64,000 nucleotides of DNA from Colletotrichum lupini (Eukaryota > Ascomycota > Sordariomycetes > Glomerellales > Glomerellaceae), in NCBI RefSeq assembly GCF_023278565.1, contig NC_064672.1:7192001-7256000 (forward strand), in the 5' to 3' direction. Shown in pieces: positions 1 through 9,833 of this stretch (its first letter is position 1; every line of letters begins with the position of its first letter). The position numbers and the translations under genes were made by a program. Below the pieces are notes generated by a model. It saw nothing but the letters and a program-made list of their open reading frames with translations, had not been told where the DNA came from and searched no databases.

Positions 1-462
1 GGCGGATACTCTGCAGCGAATCAAGTGAGACAGTGTGAGCGAGTGGTTCGCCCTCCCACTCTCTGTTGCATGGGGTCACCGGCCAGCAAGGACATAAGAT
101 GTAGGGCTGAGGTATTCGTGCATCTCTCTGCTGGCCAAGACTGCCCGAGTATTCCTCAAAATTAGAGGAAGGAGCGAGGTGAATGTGATTGAAGTCTTGG
201 ATTAAGCGAGCAACTCCAGATGAAATCGCGTCTTTTCACTTCACCTTCGTCTAGGGTTTCTGCCTCACTTCCTTTCTAGATAGTTCACGGTCGTTCCTTT
301 CTTCTTGTGGAAATATTCTCAACCTTCTCCTTCAACCCATTCTTCTTCCTTCCTGCCCTTATATTGCAACCTTTCCTTTCCCACTAATCCTTTCACTTCA
401 CACAAGCAACCGTGAGTCCCTGAATCTCGATCCCTAATCTTTCCTCCTCCGATCACAAAGCC
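1..462 (+). promoter_or_regulatory. Upstream region and pyrimidine-rich leader
   Basis: No coding region is supported here. From about 290 to 440 the + strand is strongly C/T rich, as is common just upstream of fungal start codons. The ATG at 463 sits in a good fungal start context (purine at -3, G at +4). No specific operator could be assigned. Confidence 0.4.
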
Positions 463-2053
463 ATGGACTTCGACGACGACAAGTCGCTCTTCGGATCTTC
501 TCCTCCAACTTCAGCGACGTTGGGGTCTCACTTCGCTGTCAGAGATCCGATCCCTCTCTGCTTGCCTGGAATGGGCGCAACTCAACTACCGAATGCCAAC
601 GGTGCTCCTGCGCAGGCGCAGGGCGCAACCTCGAGTTTACAAGTCCCTCACATGCCTCATCAAGTACTTGGCATCGAGAACAACCCCCTGGACGTTCCTT
701 CCAGACCACAGACACCCGCACAGAGACGGCTTTCACGAAAAACCTCAAAGCCCTCTTCCTCTCGAAGAAGCTCTTCATCTCAGAAAGCTCCCATCTCCGC
801 GATTAACCCCGGCGTTCCCGTTCGACTGATTCCAACATTGCCAGGCTCCTCAGCTCCCACAGCAGAGACTCCTCTGTTCGCTCCGCCAATTGCACCGGGT
901 CACAGTACCTTGCCCCCTTTGCCGGCATCGCTCCTTCTGTCACCTTCACCGCCCGTTCTGAACGGGAATGGCGCACCCTTGGCCTTAGGTGTTGGTGAAG
1001 CATCTTCAAGCCAGAAGTTGTGTACCAAGTGCCACAAGTCTAAGCCGCAATCGGAATTCTCTTCTATGACCAATATGGGTCTGATAAGGGAGCGAAGCCA
1101 ATGCGAGCCGTGTCGCAGGAAGAGAAGGGAGTCATCGGCTCGATACAAGCTTCGCAAAGAAAAGGCTGAGACTCAGGCTGAGGACAACCAAGAGCAGCTT
1201 CAGCAGCAGCAACTTCCACAGGGTGGCATGGCGCAGTGTCCTTATCATGGCTTAAGCGAGCACCAGCCGACTCGTCCTTCTCATCCATTGACAGAAGTGG
1301 TTGGTCTTGAGCAGGCAACTGAATCCAGCCCTATGCATGGCGTCGCCACGGCGAACACAATGCTTGGCTTCAATTCTACTACAGAGCTTATGAGAGAGGC
1401 AAGTCCCATAATTGACAAGTTTGTCCCCAAGGTTGGCTAACAGTATCATACCAGACATTCGCTCCCAACGCACTGATCACAACCCAACATGATCCAATCG
1501 ACTTGACGTCTCCAACTTTTTCCCCCTTCTTCGACTGGCCAGCAGCCCAGGAACCAGAACAGGTATCTCACCATACCCCCTCCAATTCGCCCAAGTCCAC
1601 ATGCTAACGTATCATTCACAGGGCGTCGACATTGAAGCTGATATGGCATTCTGTGGATTTCAATCGTCGAAGCAAATGGCGTCGCCGAGCTTAGTTCTCC
1701 CGCAAGAGACTGGCATGGAGGCTGGACTTCCCCCAACTCAAGATCACACAAGCGAGCTCTACGACATTGTGAGCGTCAAGACGCTTAAGACTCCCTTGAC
1801 CAAGAATGCTGAGGCCTGGCTTCTCAACCACGAGAAGCAAAAGTTCAAAGAAGGCCGCGAAAAGTGTGAGTGGATGAAGACGCAGGAGAAGAAGACTTTG
1901 GTGGCGTGCTGGGAGAAGAGACAGGCCTCGATTGTTCTTGGACTTGTCGAAGTGCCTGGCTCTGATCTTCAGCCCATGATTGGCTATTCCTACGCCGAGG
2001 GTTCGCACCAGAATCTGCCTGGTGCTTACCCAGATGACTATGATTGGCATTGA
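463..2053 (+). CDS. Unknown protein with a CxxC...CxxC zinc-ribbon-like motif
   Basis: Three exons give a continuous 491-residue protein: 463-1398, 1455-1562 and 1622-2053. The first intron (1399-1454) starts with GCAAGT, a GC-AG intron, and has a CTAAC branch site 16 bases before its AG. The second (1563-1621) is GT-AG with GCTAAC. The splice joins are in phase and remove the apparent stop at 1438. The N-terminal half is Ser/Pro rich and looks disordered. Around residues 186-225 there is CTKCHKSK followed about 28 residues later by CEPCRRKRR, a four-cysteine metal-site pattern with a basic tail, then a Gln-rich stretch. This resembles small zinc-ribbon modules, but I do not recognise the family. 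A nuclear or nucleic-acid-binding role is a guess from the Cys pairs plus basic run. The C-terminal exon is charged and coiled-coil-like (KQKFKEGREKCEWMKTQEKK). Confidence 0.75.
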
Positions 2054-2212
2054 ACTGGGCTGGACCCTTGAGACCATTGAAGCAGAAGACGATGAATGGT
2101 TCGAGATGACTCTTTGTGTTTCGTTGGCGTTGTCTTTTGGGAATGAAAATGGAAGATGAGGCATTGGCAGGACGGATCTCAGATTAGTTCCATAGTGGAA
2201 ACAACGATTGTA

Positions 2213-4267
2213 TCATACAAAAGTTCGCGAACCAGTAGTGACAGGCCCCAAGACTCCTAGCTTCGTCAACTCTTCGACAAGATTAAACAAGACAAAATCG
2301 CACCCCCTCCTGGCCACCATATTGATAGTCACAGGCATCATCTCTTCTCGGCGGGTGATGTTGCTGTAGTAAGGCACCTGACCAATTGGAATGGTGAAGT
2401 CTACGCTTCCAAAGTAGGACGCAAGGGAAGAGGCAGCTCCTCGAGTTCCAGGACCATCAGGTAAGGCAGCGCCGGGGGACTCATTCAACTGAGCCTCTCT
2501 GAAGGAGGGAAGCCCGCCCGTGCCGATGTCGTAGATCATGATGGACTCAGAGCAGCTTTCGGTCGTATTGAACAAAACCTCACGATGCCAGGCCTCGGAG
2601 TCCTGGCGTCTGCGGTCAAGCGCTTCGGTATGACCTTCGGCGTCTAGGGTGAAATTCCAGAAAGAAGTTCGGTACGGTCTATCAAGAGAAGGGAAACCAG
2701 GGCTGTAGTGTGCAATCAGAGGTGTTGCCACAACTTTGAGCTGTGTGTAGGTCCAGATTGTACCCAGGTCAGCCAGAATCCCGTCAAGATCCCGACCAGT
2801 TACGGTCTCGACCCTTTCCGTGATGTTGACTTTCGACACCATCAAGTCCATGACCTTGCTGACCCGGGCCAGGAAGCTCTGAAGAACGGCTTCGGCAGCG
2901 GGGTTCTTCAGCGGAAGATAGTCGGTGGGATACAGAATTCGCCTCGGAAAAGCACGAGAATCCGGAACCACAAGATCGGGTAGCCCATTGAGGCTGCTAT
3001 CTTGGTGAAGTGAAGGGTCGTACCAGAGCTTAGCGAACTTCACCCAGTCCTGAGGATCACGTGCAAATACACCGCCCGTGTCGGCACCATAGGAAATAGG
3101 CATGACTCCGTCCAAAACCATGAGACCTTGCGATGGGCGGTTTCCAAAGGTACCCGAGAACGCCGCCGGTTGGCGCATAGACTGGCCAGTGTCCGACCCG
3201 ATGGCGAAGTCGAGCCAGTCGTACGCGGCTATGGAGCAACCACCACCAGCAGACGACGCCGAGCAACTGAGATATCCGTCACCGCGGGGGTTCTGGGGGT
3301 AGTAAACGTCGGTCCACTCCCACGCGTGAGCCGCAGATGCGAATTGGGACGTCTTCTGCTTCCCCACGACCGTTCCGCCGAGGTCAATGATGCGCTGGAT
3401 AGAAGGAGCGGTTGCGTTCGCTTTGGTGGTCATTTGCGTCCATGCCTTGCTTCCTAGCGTGGACTTGAGTCCCTTGATGTCGTAGATATCCTTGACGCCA
3501 AGTCTTGTCCCAGAGAGAGGCCCAGAGTCGGCTGCGGTGTAGAGGCGGGATGGGACGGGGATCAAGGGGTAGCCCCAATTAGCGTCGGTTAGGCTAAGGA
3601 CTTTATAGCTTCCGTTGGATTCGTAGATTCCATGGACAAAGTCACTGTAAGTGTCTGTGTAGAGACGGAAGACTTTTGAGAGCGTGACCGTCTTGCCATC
3701 GGACTCCAAGAATAACGGGCCGGGAGGCGGCATGGGCGACTCAAACTGGGAAGAGGCTGGTAGCATGAGAACTTGCGCATCGATAGATATCACGAATGCT
3801 GTGGCAGCATCATCAAGCCTCGAAGAGCAATTGGAGCTCAGGATGATGGTCTCGAGGAAGTCCTCCGAGAATACGTCATCTTCGGCCAGGTAGCGCGCAA
3901 TCGTATCTTGAAGGTACCGACCAGTGATGACGGGGCTAGTTGCGACGATATGAGTTGCCGGAGCGGTGGTTGCTTTGAGATTTGCAGCTGCGAGAGCGAG
4001 TGATGAGGCGGGCGTTGCCAAGTAGCTCTTGTTGCCGAGTTGGAAGACTTGATCTAAGCCATTGATGGTGTGAGTCAAAACCAGGGGACTTCTTTCAACG
4101 AGAGCAGCGGCAATGCCCGCGAGGCAGACAAAGGAGAGAGCTCGAGCTGCCATCGGAAGAATGTCAAGCATGTAGAATTCTGAGATGCTCTGCGACGAGT
4201 TACCCAGGAAGCTTGGTAGTATCCATGGCGATAGGAATGCGACACTCTCTGGATATAAATGCTCCAT
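2213..4267 (-). CDS. Amidase-signature family protein with long N-terminal extension
   Basis: A single open frame of 684 residues. The amidase core starts near residue 255 with the Lys of VKDIYD, continues through a Ser-rich SASSAGGG loop, and has GSDTGQSMRQPA, the equivalent of the usual GTDTGGSxRxPA. So the Lys, cis-Ser and nucleophile Ser positions all appear occupied, although the GGSSGG loop is atypical. The core is shorter than standard AmdS-like amidases, and about 215 residues precede it. That region may be the Arp1-type N-terminal domain often annotated in front of fungal amidases (family recall, not tested). The first ATG is at 4267. An internal Met at 4171 would start MLDILP followed by a hydrophobic stretch (ALSFVCLAGIAAALV) that could be a signal peptide. 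Secretion is therefore possible; substrate unknown. It is tail-to-tail with the preceding gene, about 160 bp apart. Confidence 0.8.
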   Translation of the reverse strand: MEHLYPESVAFLSPWILPSFLGNSSQSISEFYMLDILPMAARALSFVCLAGIAAALVERSPLVLTHTINGLDQVFQLGNKSYLATPASSLALAAANLKATTAPATHIVATSPVITGRYLQDTIARYLAEDDVFSEDFLETIILSSNCSSRLDDAATAFVISIDAQVLMLPASSQFESPMPPPGPLFLESDGKTVTLSKVFRLYTDTYSDFVHGIYESNGSYKVLSLTDANWGYPLIPVPSRLYTAADSGPLSGTRLGVKDIYDIKGLKSTLGSKAWTQMTTKANATAPSIQRIIDLGGTVVGKQKTSQFASAAHAWEWTDVYYPQNPRGDGYLSCSASSAGGGCSIAAYDWLDFAIGSDTGQSMRQPAAFSGTFGNRPSQGLMVLDGVMPISYGADTGGVFARDPQDWVKFAKLWYDPSLHQDSSLNGLPDLVVPDSRAFPRRILYPTDYLPLKNPAAEAVLQSFLARVSKVMDLMVSKVNITERVETVTGRDLDGILADLGTIWTYTQLKVVATPLIAHYSPGFPSLDRPYRTSFWNFTLDAEGHTEALDRRRQDSEAWHREVLFNTTESCSESIMIYDIGTGGLPSFREAQLNESPGAALPDGPGTRGAASSLASYFGSVDFTIPIGQVPYYSNITRREEMMPVTINMVARRGCDFVLFNLVEELTKLGVLGPVTTGSRTFV

Positions 4268-5110
4268 TACTGATGTATCTCACTACCCTACGCGAAGATG
4301 CCTAAGACGATATTGAGGTAGGCGTCAAGCTTGCATGAAGCTACTTCATTGATTAAGTGATAGTGTGAAGGTATTTCCACTGATAAGGCATGCATGTTAT
4401 CAGGCCGGTCTCTCCCCGCTTACCTCGCTAAGACCCCGCGCCTCGGAATGGGAGCATCTGTCCTACTGCGTGGCATGGAGAGAAGATCGACGTCCTCCAT
4501 GATTTGCCGATTGCTCAACAACGTCCGAATATCGGCTTTATGGCCCAACTATCGGAAACATTTCTTGTTGTCTCATTGAACAGGCTTATCTCACCCCGCA
4601 AAAGTCACTCAGGCACGGCAATCCATCTCCACCGGGCGGAATATACATTCCGAAACATTTAAGTGGGCATGATGAGCAGTGCAATCAATAACTTCACTCT
4701 GAGCTCTCTGTCCCGGCTACAGAGACAACCGGCGACTGCGATAACCTTCAGATCCCGTTATCTTTTCTATGATGTAGATAAGCTTCAACTCATAAGATAG
4801 AGAATCCACCTTTATGTACCGCAATCGAGCCAGATTCGACTACATTTCTCAATTTCGGTTAGGAATCTAAGTTCAATTCTGATGCGTGCGCGACTAAGAG
4901 TAAAAGAAGTCTGCTACGAAGAAATGAGGCAGAAATGGTAAAGATCGGCAAAAAGCAGCCCGGGTCTATACCGTAGGACGGTATCGTACGTGCAGGCTGG
5001 CTGGCTGGCATCGTCTTACACTAGAGTAAGTTGCGCACTCGCGCACTCTCAGCCACGACAACACGGGACAACATAGCTTCCGGAAGAAGTTTGGGGAGCC
5101 CAAGTTCGAT
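4268..5110. other. Intergenic, no gene seen
   Basis: Contains the promoter side of the amidase gene and the 3' side of the SDR gene. A 61-codon open frame at 4394-4579 has no recognisable features and is treated as chance. There is a short GGCT tandem repeat near 4994-5008. No RNA gene or repeat family was seen. Confidence 0.5.
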
Positions 5111-6298
5111 CTACGACGCTTTCAAGATGGATCGAACGCCTGCAAATTCAAGCTCTTGTAGTGTCTCTTCCCAAAGACGATCTGTAACAGTGATGCCCTC
5201 GGAGGTGTAGAGAAACGCAGCAAACCTAGAGATTGTTAGTGGTCTGGTACAATGAGGGAACTCGCATTTAAGACAAACGTACGGATGAATTTTCCAGCTC
5301 ATAAGGAAACACCCATGAGACTCTTTGCCTTTGTTGACAATGGCATCAACAAAGCAAGAGGCACCTACTCGTGGCGTTCGTCCAGTCGTTGCCCCAAATA
5401 CCACGACTCCCAACTTCATGATGCCCTGTGCATCTCGGGCTAGGTTTGTGCCTTTGCACCACGCCGGATCTGCGAGGTTGACAATTACATCGTCAGCCGA
5501 AACATAATCTACCAGTTTCCAGAGAAACATGTGAGCGAGCAGCTTCGAAGTATTATAGGCTTCCCGGCCGTGGATGGCGAAGGCTTCGGGATCATCAAAG
5601 GATGGGAGGAGGGGGTCGGCAGCTCTATTGGGAAACGCGGCTGCCAACGTTAAAGCTGCGCTGACAATTGTAAGACGCGCGGGGCCGCCATTCTTCTGAC
5701 GTTTGGCCTTCAGAACAGGGAGAAGAAGTAGGGCGAGGAGCATAGTTGACAGGTAGTTGACTTGAATTGTCTCCTCGTGACCAGTGCTAGGGACTTTGGT
5801 AAAGCCCATCCGTATCGCTCCGGCATTGAGAAGGGCGATGTCGATGCGATCCACCTCGTTGTCAATGCGACGTACGAAATCTTGGACAGACTCGTAAGAC
5901 GTCATATCGAGAAGTTGCACGCTGATAGTTGCAGTGGGATATCGGCGACGAAGCTTCGTGGCGGCTTCTTCGCCTCGCTGGAGTGAGCGCACAGCTAGGA
6001 TCAAGCGGGACAACTCGAGATCTAACAGTTGAAGGGCGGCTTCAAAGCCTAGACCTGTGTTCCCGCCCGTGATAATCGCGGTTTTGCCGGAAAGACTGGT
6101 GCCCGGGGCCGGCCATTGCGGCTTCGCACAGAATTGATTGTTGTAGAAGACGCGCCCAAAGGAGAGAGTTGATGGAGGAAGGTCTTTAGAGCCGACCATC
6201 GTGATATTAGTGCCGAGGGATTGCGAAACTGAGGTTGCCTGGATTGGCTGATACGTGAAACTCAGTAATTGAGGTGCCAATGGAAGAGATAGAACCAT
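5111..6298 (-). CDS. Short-chain dehydrogenase/reductase (SDR)
   Basis: NAD(P)-dependent oxidoreductase of the classical SDR fold. The cofactor motif TGGNTGLG is at residues 77-84, the structural NAG motif in LLNAG, and the catalytic YxxxK as YNTSK near residue 248. A 57-bp intron at 5226-5282 (GTACGT donor, CTAAC branch, TAG acceptor) is a multiple of three, so the frame reads through it. Removing it gives KIHPFAAFLYTSEG, the normal family C-terminal region, and a 376-residue protein. The first Met is at 6298. A second at 6199 (MVGSKD...) would remove 33 residues that look nonconserved, so the true start is uncertain. The pattern resembles the WWOX/retinol dehydrogenase-like fungal SDRs; the substrate cannot be inferred. 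Confidence 0.85.
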   Translation of the reverse strand: MVLSLPLAPQLLSFTYQPIQATSVSQSLGTNITMVGSKDLPPSTLSFGRVFYNNQFCAKPQWPAPGTSLSGKTAIITGGNTGLGFEAALQLLDLELSRLILAVRSLQRGEEAATKLRRRYPTATISVQLLDMTSYESVQDFVRRIDNEVDRIDIALLNAGAIRMGFTKVPSTGHEETIQVNYLSTMLLALLLLPVLKAKRQKNGGPARLTIVSAALTLAAAFPNRAADPLLPSFDDPEAFAIHGREAYNTSKLLAHMFLWKLVDYVSADDVIVNLADPAWCKGTNLARDAQGIMKLGVVVFGATTGRTPRVGASCFVDAIVNKGKESHGCFLMSWKIHPYVCLKCEFPHCTRPLTISRFAAFLYTSEGITVTDRLWEETLQELEFAGVRSILKAS

Positions 6299-6878
6299 GA
6301 AGACTGCTCGGCGACCACAAAACTTTTATAGCCATGTTACTGCTCCCTTTGAAGAAATGGCTATTGTTTCTGATAATTCACGTTTCTATCTGCTGACTTA
6401 TGTCCGGACCAGTTTGTTTGCCTAGTCGGGCATGGTCTGGAAACGGACTTTTGAATCCTGTCAGCCAGATCGACACAACAAGGCACTAGGCCTAGATTGG
6501 CGAACAATGTGGTCTAGGCTACTAAGGCTTTGGCGTTGGCCTACGTATGACAATGCTAGGTATATGTAATTATTTGGGACGACTCGGTCCAGACGGACGC
6601 GAATGTTTCCGTCTGGATTTGATGCCATACTCTGTCACTTTGGTAATTACTTGTGTCACGCGAACACAGTTTGCAATGTGTCCATGTAGCTATGCGGTCA
6701 ACAGTGTGTGCCACTGAGAATTCCCTTATTAATACGAGAAACTTCATGCCCTAGCTACGCAACCGACAGTCTGTATGTTTCTCATGGGCCAACCCCTCCC
6801 CTGTTAGCACCCATGTAATGGAATTGCAACCCTGAAAGTACCAATACCGCAAAGCTCGCACAGTCTTCGATGGCATGC
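6299..6878. other. Intergenic, no gene seen
   Basis: Promoter side of the SDR gene and 3' side of the sugar transporter. The 63-codon open frame at 6556-6747 has no family features. Confidence 0.5.
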
Positions 6879-8489
6879 TTAGACGTGATCAAGCTGCTCT
6901 ACAAGCTTCTCGTCCTTGGCGACAGCAGCAGCAGCTCCAACAGAATCCTGCATAGCATGAGGCACCAGCTGATCCCCAAAGAGCTCATCCATCTGCTCAA
7001 GCGTTCTGCCCTTGGTCTCCGGGAAGAAGAAGATGTAGCAAATCATGGCGATGAGATTGAAAACGAAGAAGACGTAGAAGTAGCGGAAGCCAATATTAGT
7101 CAGGGCCTCCGGGGAGATCTGGGCAAAGATAAGATTGACGGTCCAGTTGGTGAAGGTGGTGATAGCGTTTCCGAGCGCTCTGACTTCGACAGGGAAGATT
7201 TCGGCAGGGTACACCCAACTGATAATGCCCAGCGGGGTGTAGAACATGCTGAAGACGAAGTTCATGGCTACCATACTGCGCAACTGATTGGCGTTATTCT
7301 CGTTGAGATATTGGGCCTGCACTGCGTTGACGAGGAGGGCGGCGGCGAGACCGGCTGCAGAGACGATCAGGGGCTTCACTCTGCCGACGCGGTCGAGGAG
7401 CCACAGGCCAATGCTGCAGTAGACGATCGAAAGAGCACCACTGATGCCGATAATCATTAGAGAGGTTTGGGTATCGATGCCAAGAATCTTGTAGATGCGA
7501 GGTCCATAGTAGTTGATCACATTGATACCTGTTGGAATACGGCGTTAGTAATATGCTTTGACTTGCTTCTTCTTTGAGTAAATGACAGGCTTACCTGAGA
7601 GAGGTCCAAAGGCCTGTACACCACAGCCCAACAAAAGACGCTTGCGCCACGAAGGCTTTGTGATGATGGACTTCCATGAAATGTTGCCGAGGGCGCGGTC
7701 AGCCAAGATGACGTCGCGAATCTCGCGGAACTCGAGATCGATGGTTTCCTCGTCCAGGCCACTTCGGAGTTTACCGAGTGATCGGCGGGCATCTTCGTGT
7801 CGGTCTCGCTCCATTAGCCAACGAGGGGATTCTTGGAGGAAGTAGATGCCGGTGACGAGGATGACACCGGGGACAGCCTGGAAGGCGAGAGGGAAACGCC
7901 CTATCCCGTTGTTAGTTTGCAAAACAATTCGTGTTACACTGACTCTGAGTGGGTAGACATATATTGGGACAATGAAAAAAAAAGGCTTACAAGAAAAGTC
8001 GCTCTTGACAAAGGAGCATCCATATCCAAGCCACTGGGCGATCAAGAATCCCCAACTCAACATCCACTGCAGCAAACCGGACAAGATACCACGGTACTTG
8101 GCTTCCGACAGCTCAGAGGCGTACATAGGAATTGTCGAAGTGATCATGCCGACGGCAGCACCACCGATGAAGCGGCCAATAATCAGCATGACCATGTTGA
8201 CGGCGCCGGCCTGCAGAGCCGAGCCGAGGCACGAAATCACGGATCCGACAAAGATGGTGTTACGCCGACCGATCTTGTTGGCGAAGAGCATGTTGATGAT
8301 GGTGCCGAAGATGGCACCGCCTTGAAAAGCTGACACGATGCCGCCGGCGACGGTATCTGATGGGTGGCGGAAATACTTTTCAAACGAATCTAGCGCGATC
8401 GTCGAGGTGATGATACCGGAGTCATAGCCAAAGAGGAAACCTCCGATGGCCAGGAAAACGGCGGACAACACCGTCGTGAGGCGACCCAT
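6879..8489 (-). CDS. MFS sugar transporter (hexose transporter family)
   Basis: Three exons, 8489-7991, 7900-7595 and 7528-6879, give 484 residues. Intron 1 (90 bp, GTAAGC donor) and intron 2 (66 bp) join in phase: removing intron 1 yields the family motif SWRFPLAFQ, and removing intron 2 yields FGPLSGINVINYYG. Sugar-porter signatures are FGYDSGI in the first membrane helix, a GRR loop motif, the PESPRWL-like QESPRWLMER, and FPETKGRTLEQMDELF near the C-terminus. Twelve membrane helices are expected. The start is the Met of MGRLTT at 8489; an upstream in-frame Met at 8684 would add a 65-residue non-family leader and was rejected. The gene is divergent from the GH78 rhamnosidase, so L-rhamnose or a rhamnoside is a plausible substrate (inference from context only). 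Confidence 0.9.
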
Positions 8490-9833
8490 GGTTGTCGTAT
8501 GTTGTGAACAGTCACAGCTGTCAATGAGAGACAAATGAGGATTCAAGAACGGATGTCGTCCTTGGGGGTAGAAACCCGGGAGATGTATTAAGGTTAAAAT
8601 ACAACTGGAGGTCAACAAACATGACCACCATCCAGTAACGGACTTGTCAGCTTTCAACTCCCACCGGCGAATGTCCCTGTTCATCCAATGGACGAGATCG
8701 AGGTGTCATCCAGTGGGTCTTGGCAGCATCTGAACGGTACTGAACCTGGCCGATCCCCCCCCTGAATGTGCGGTCTTTAGAATCTGGGGCCTCCGCACGA
8801 ACCCAGCAAACCCCAGACAAAGCTGCATCTTTAACCCGACATCACCGAGGGTGGTTGGTGGCGTGTTCAGTATCGATTCTTTTGGGTAGCCACTAGGCAA
8901 GCTGTGCACTACGGTCGCTGATAACTACTACGGATGCGCGTACCGCACTTGATGAGGCCGTTGATGTTCGAGGCTCAAAGCGGCCCGGTAAGTGGCGACC
9001 CTAGTCCGGAGCCGGCACGGTGGGGTTCCCCATAGAGAATTCTCATGTCAACTTTCTAGGTTGACCACTGAAGCCGGTGAAGTTGCTCAAAGTACGAACC
9101 ACTGGCGATGAAAATTTCTGTCGGAGACGGATACAGACAACAGCGACACGGCGACACGTCTAGGACTCTGTGTAGAGATCTCTGCTGGACTAACCCCAAA
9201 TAAATGTGTGGCTCACTCGGGAAACCCGGTCTAAAAAGCCGTTTCACAGTCGGTAATTCCGAGCCAGAAGGCAGCAGATCGACACCAACACAAACGGGTC
9301 AGGACTTGTGATTCGACGACAACGGCTCTACCCCACCCCGGCGACATCTCGGTGCCAATACTCACTATCCAAGTACCGAAGGCCGGGTCTCCACCGGCAC
9401 ATGGCCCTGATCCCTTGGCCAAAAAGACTCGGCGTAAAGATCCGAGGTTCGTGGTACCAGCCCGCCGGGTGCTCTATAGACTATACTGGATCCAAGAGGA
9501 GGTCTGTTTCAAAAGCTCCAGAGTTGCCACTCTTTTCGAGAGAATAACGTACCGAACTTCGGTCATTTCGGTTCATTGTTGACTTAACTACCCCGAGTTA
9601 TCTGACCACAACCTTTTCGAATGGGGGGGCCACAGCATGCGGAACATGCCCGAAACAGAATAGAGATTACAGAAATTACATGTACCTATGAAGCTCGCTT
9701 CTCTAAAGACTTGCCGGGAACCGAGTACTTTTCAAGGTTACTATTCGTAGAAGGCTGCTTTCACCTTCTTTTCGACCGAAGCTGCGAGGTCACCCTGGAG
9801 CCTTACTCCCTTGACAATTGTCGCGCTAGCGTA
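8490..9833. promoter_or_regulatory. Divergent promoter region of sugar transporter and rhamnosidase
   Basis: A 1.34-kb interval separates the two divergent starts (8489 on -, 9834 on +). Shared regulation is plausible from the arrangement. SYGGRG (CreA-type) hexamers occur at 8784, 8811, 9020, 9331 and 9336, but that number is about what chance predicts. An alternative upstream start for the rhamnosidase (ATG at 9621) lies in this interval. Confidence 0.4.

Noticed and set aside
6870..7460. A 196-codon + strand open frame over the sugar transporter
   Set aside because: It lies antisense to a recognised transporter exon and has low-complexity acidic sequence; a shadow frame.
8490..9833. Several SYGGRG (CreA-type) hexamers in the transporter/rhamnosidase promoter
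   Set aside because: Five were found, about the number expected by chance on two strands of 1.3 kb, so they are not evidence of carbon catabolite control.
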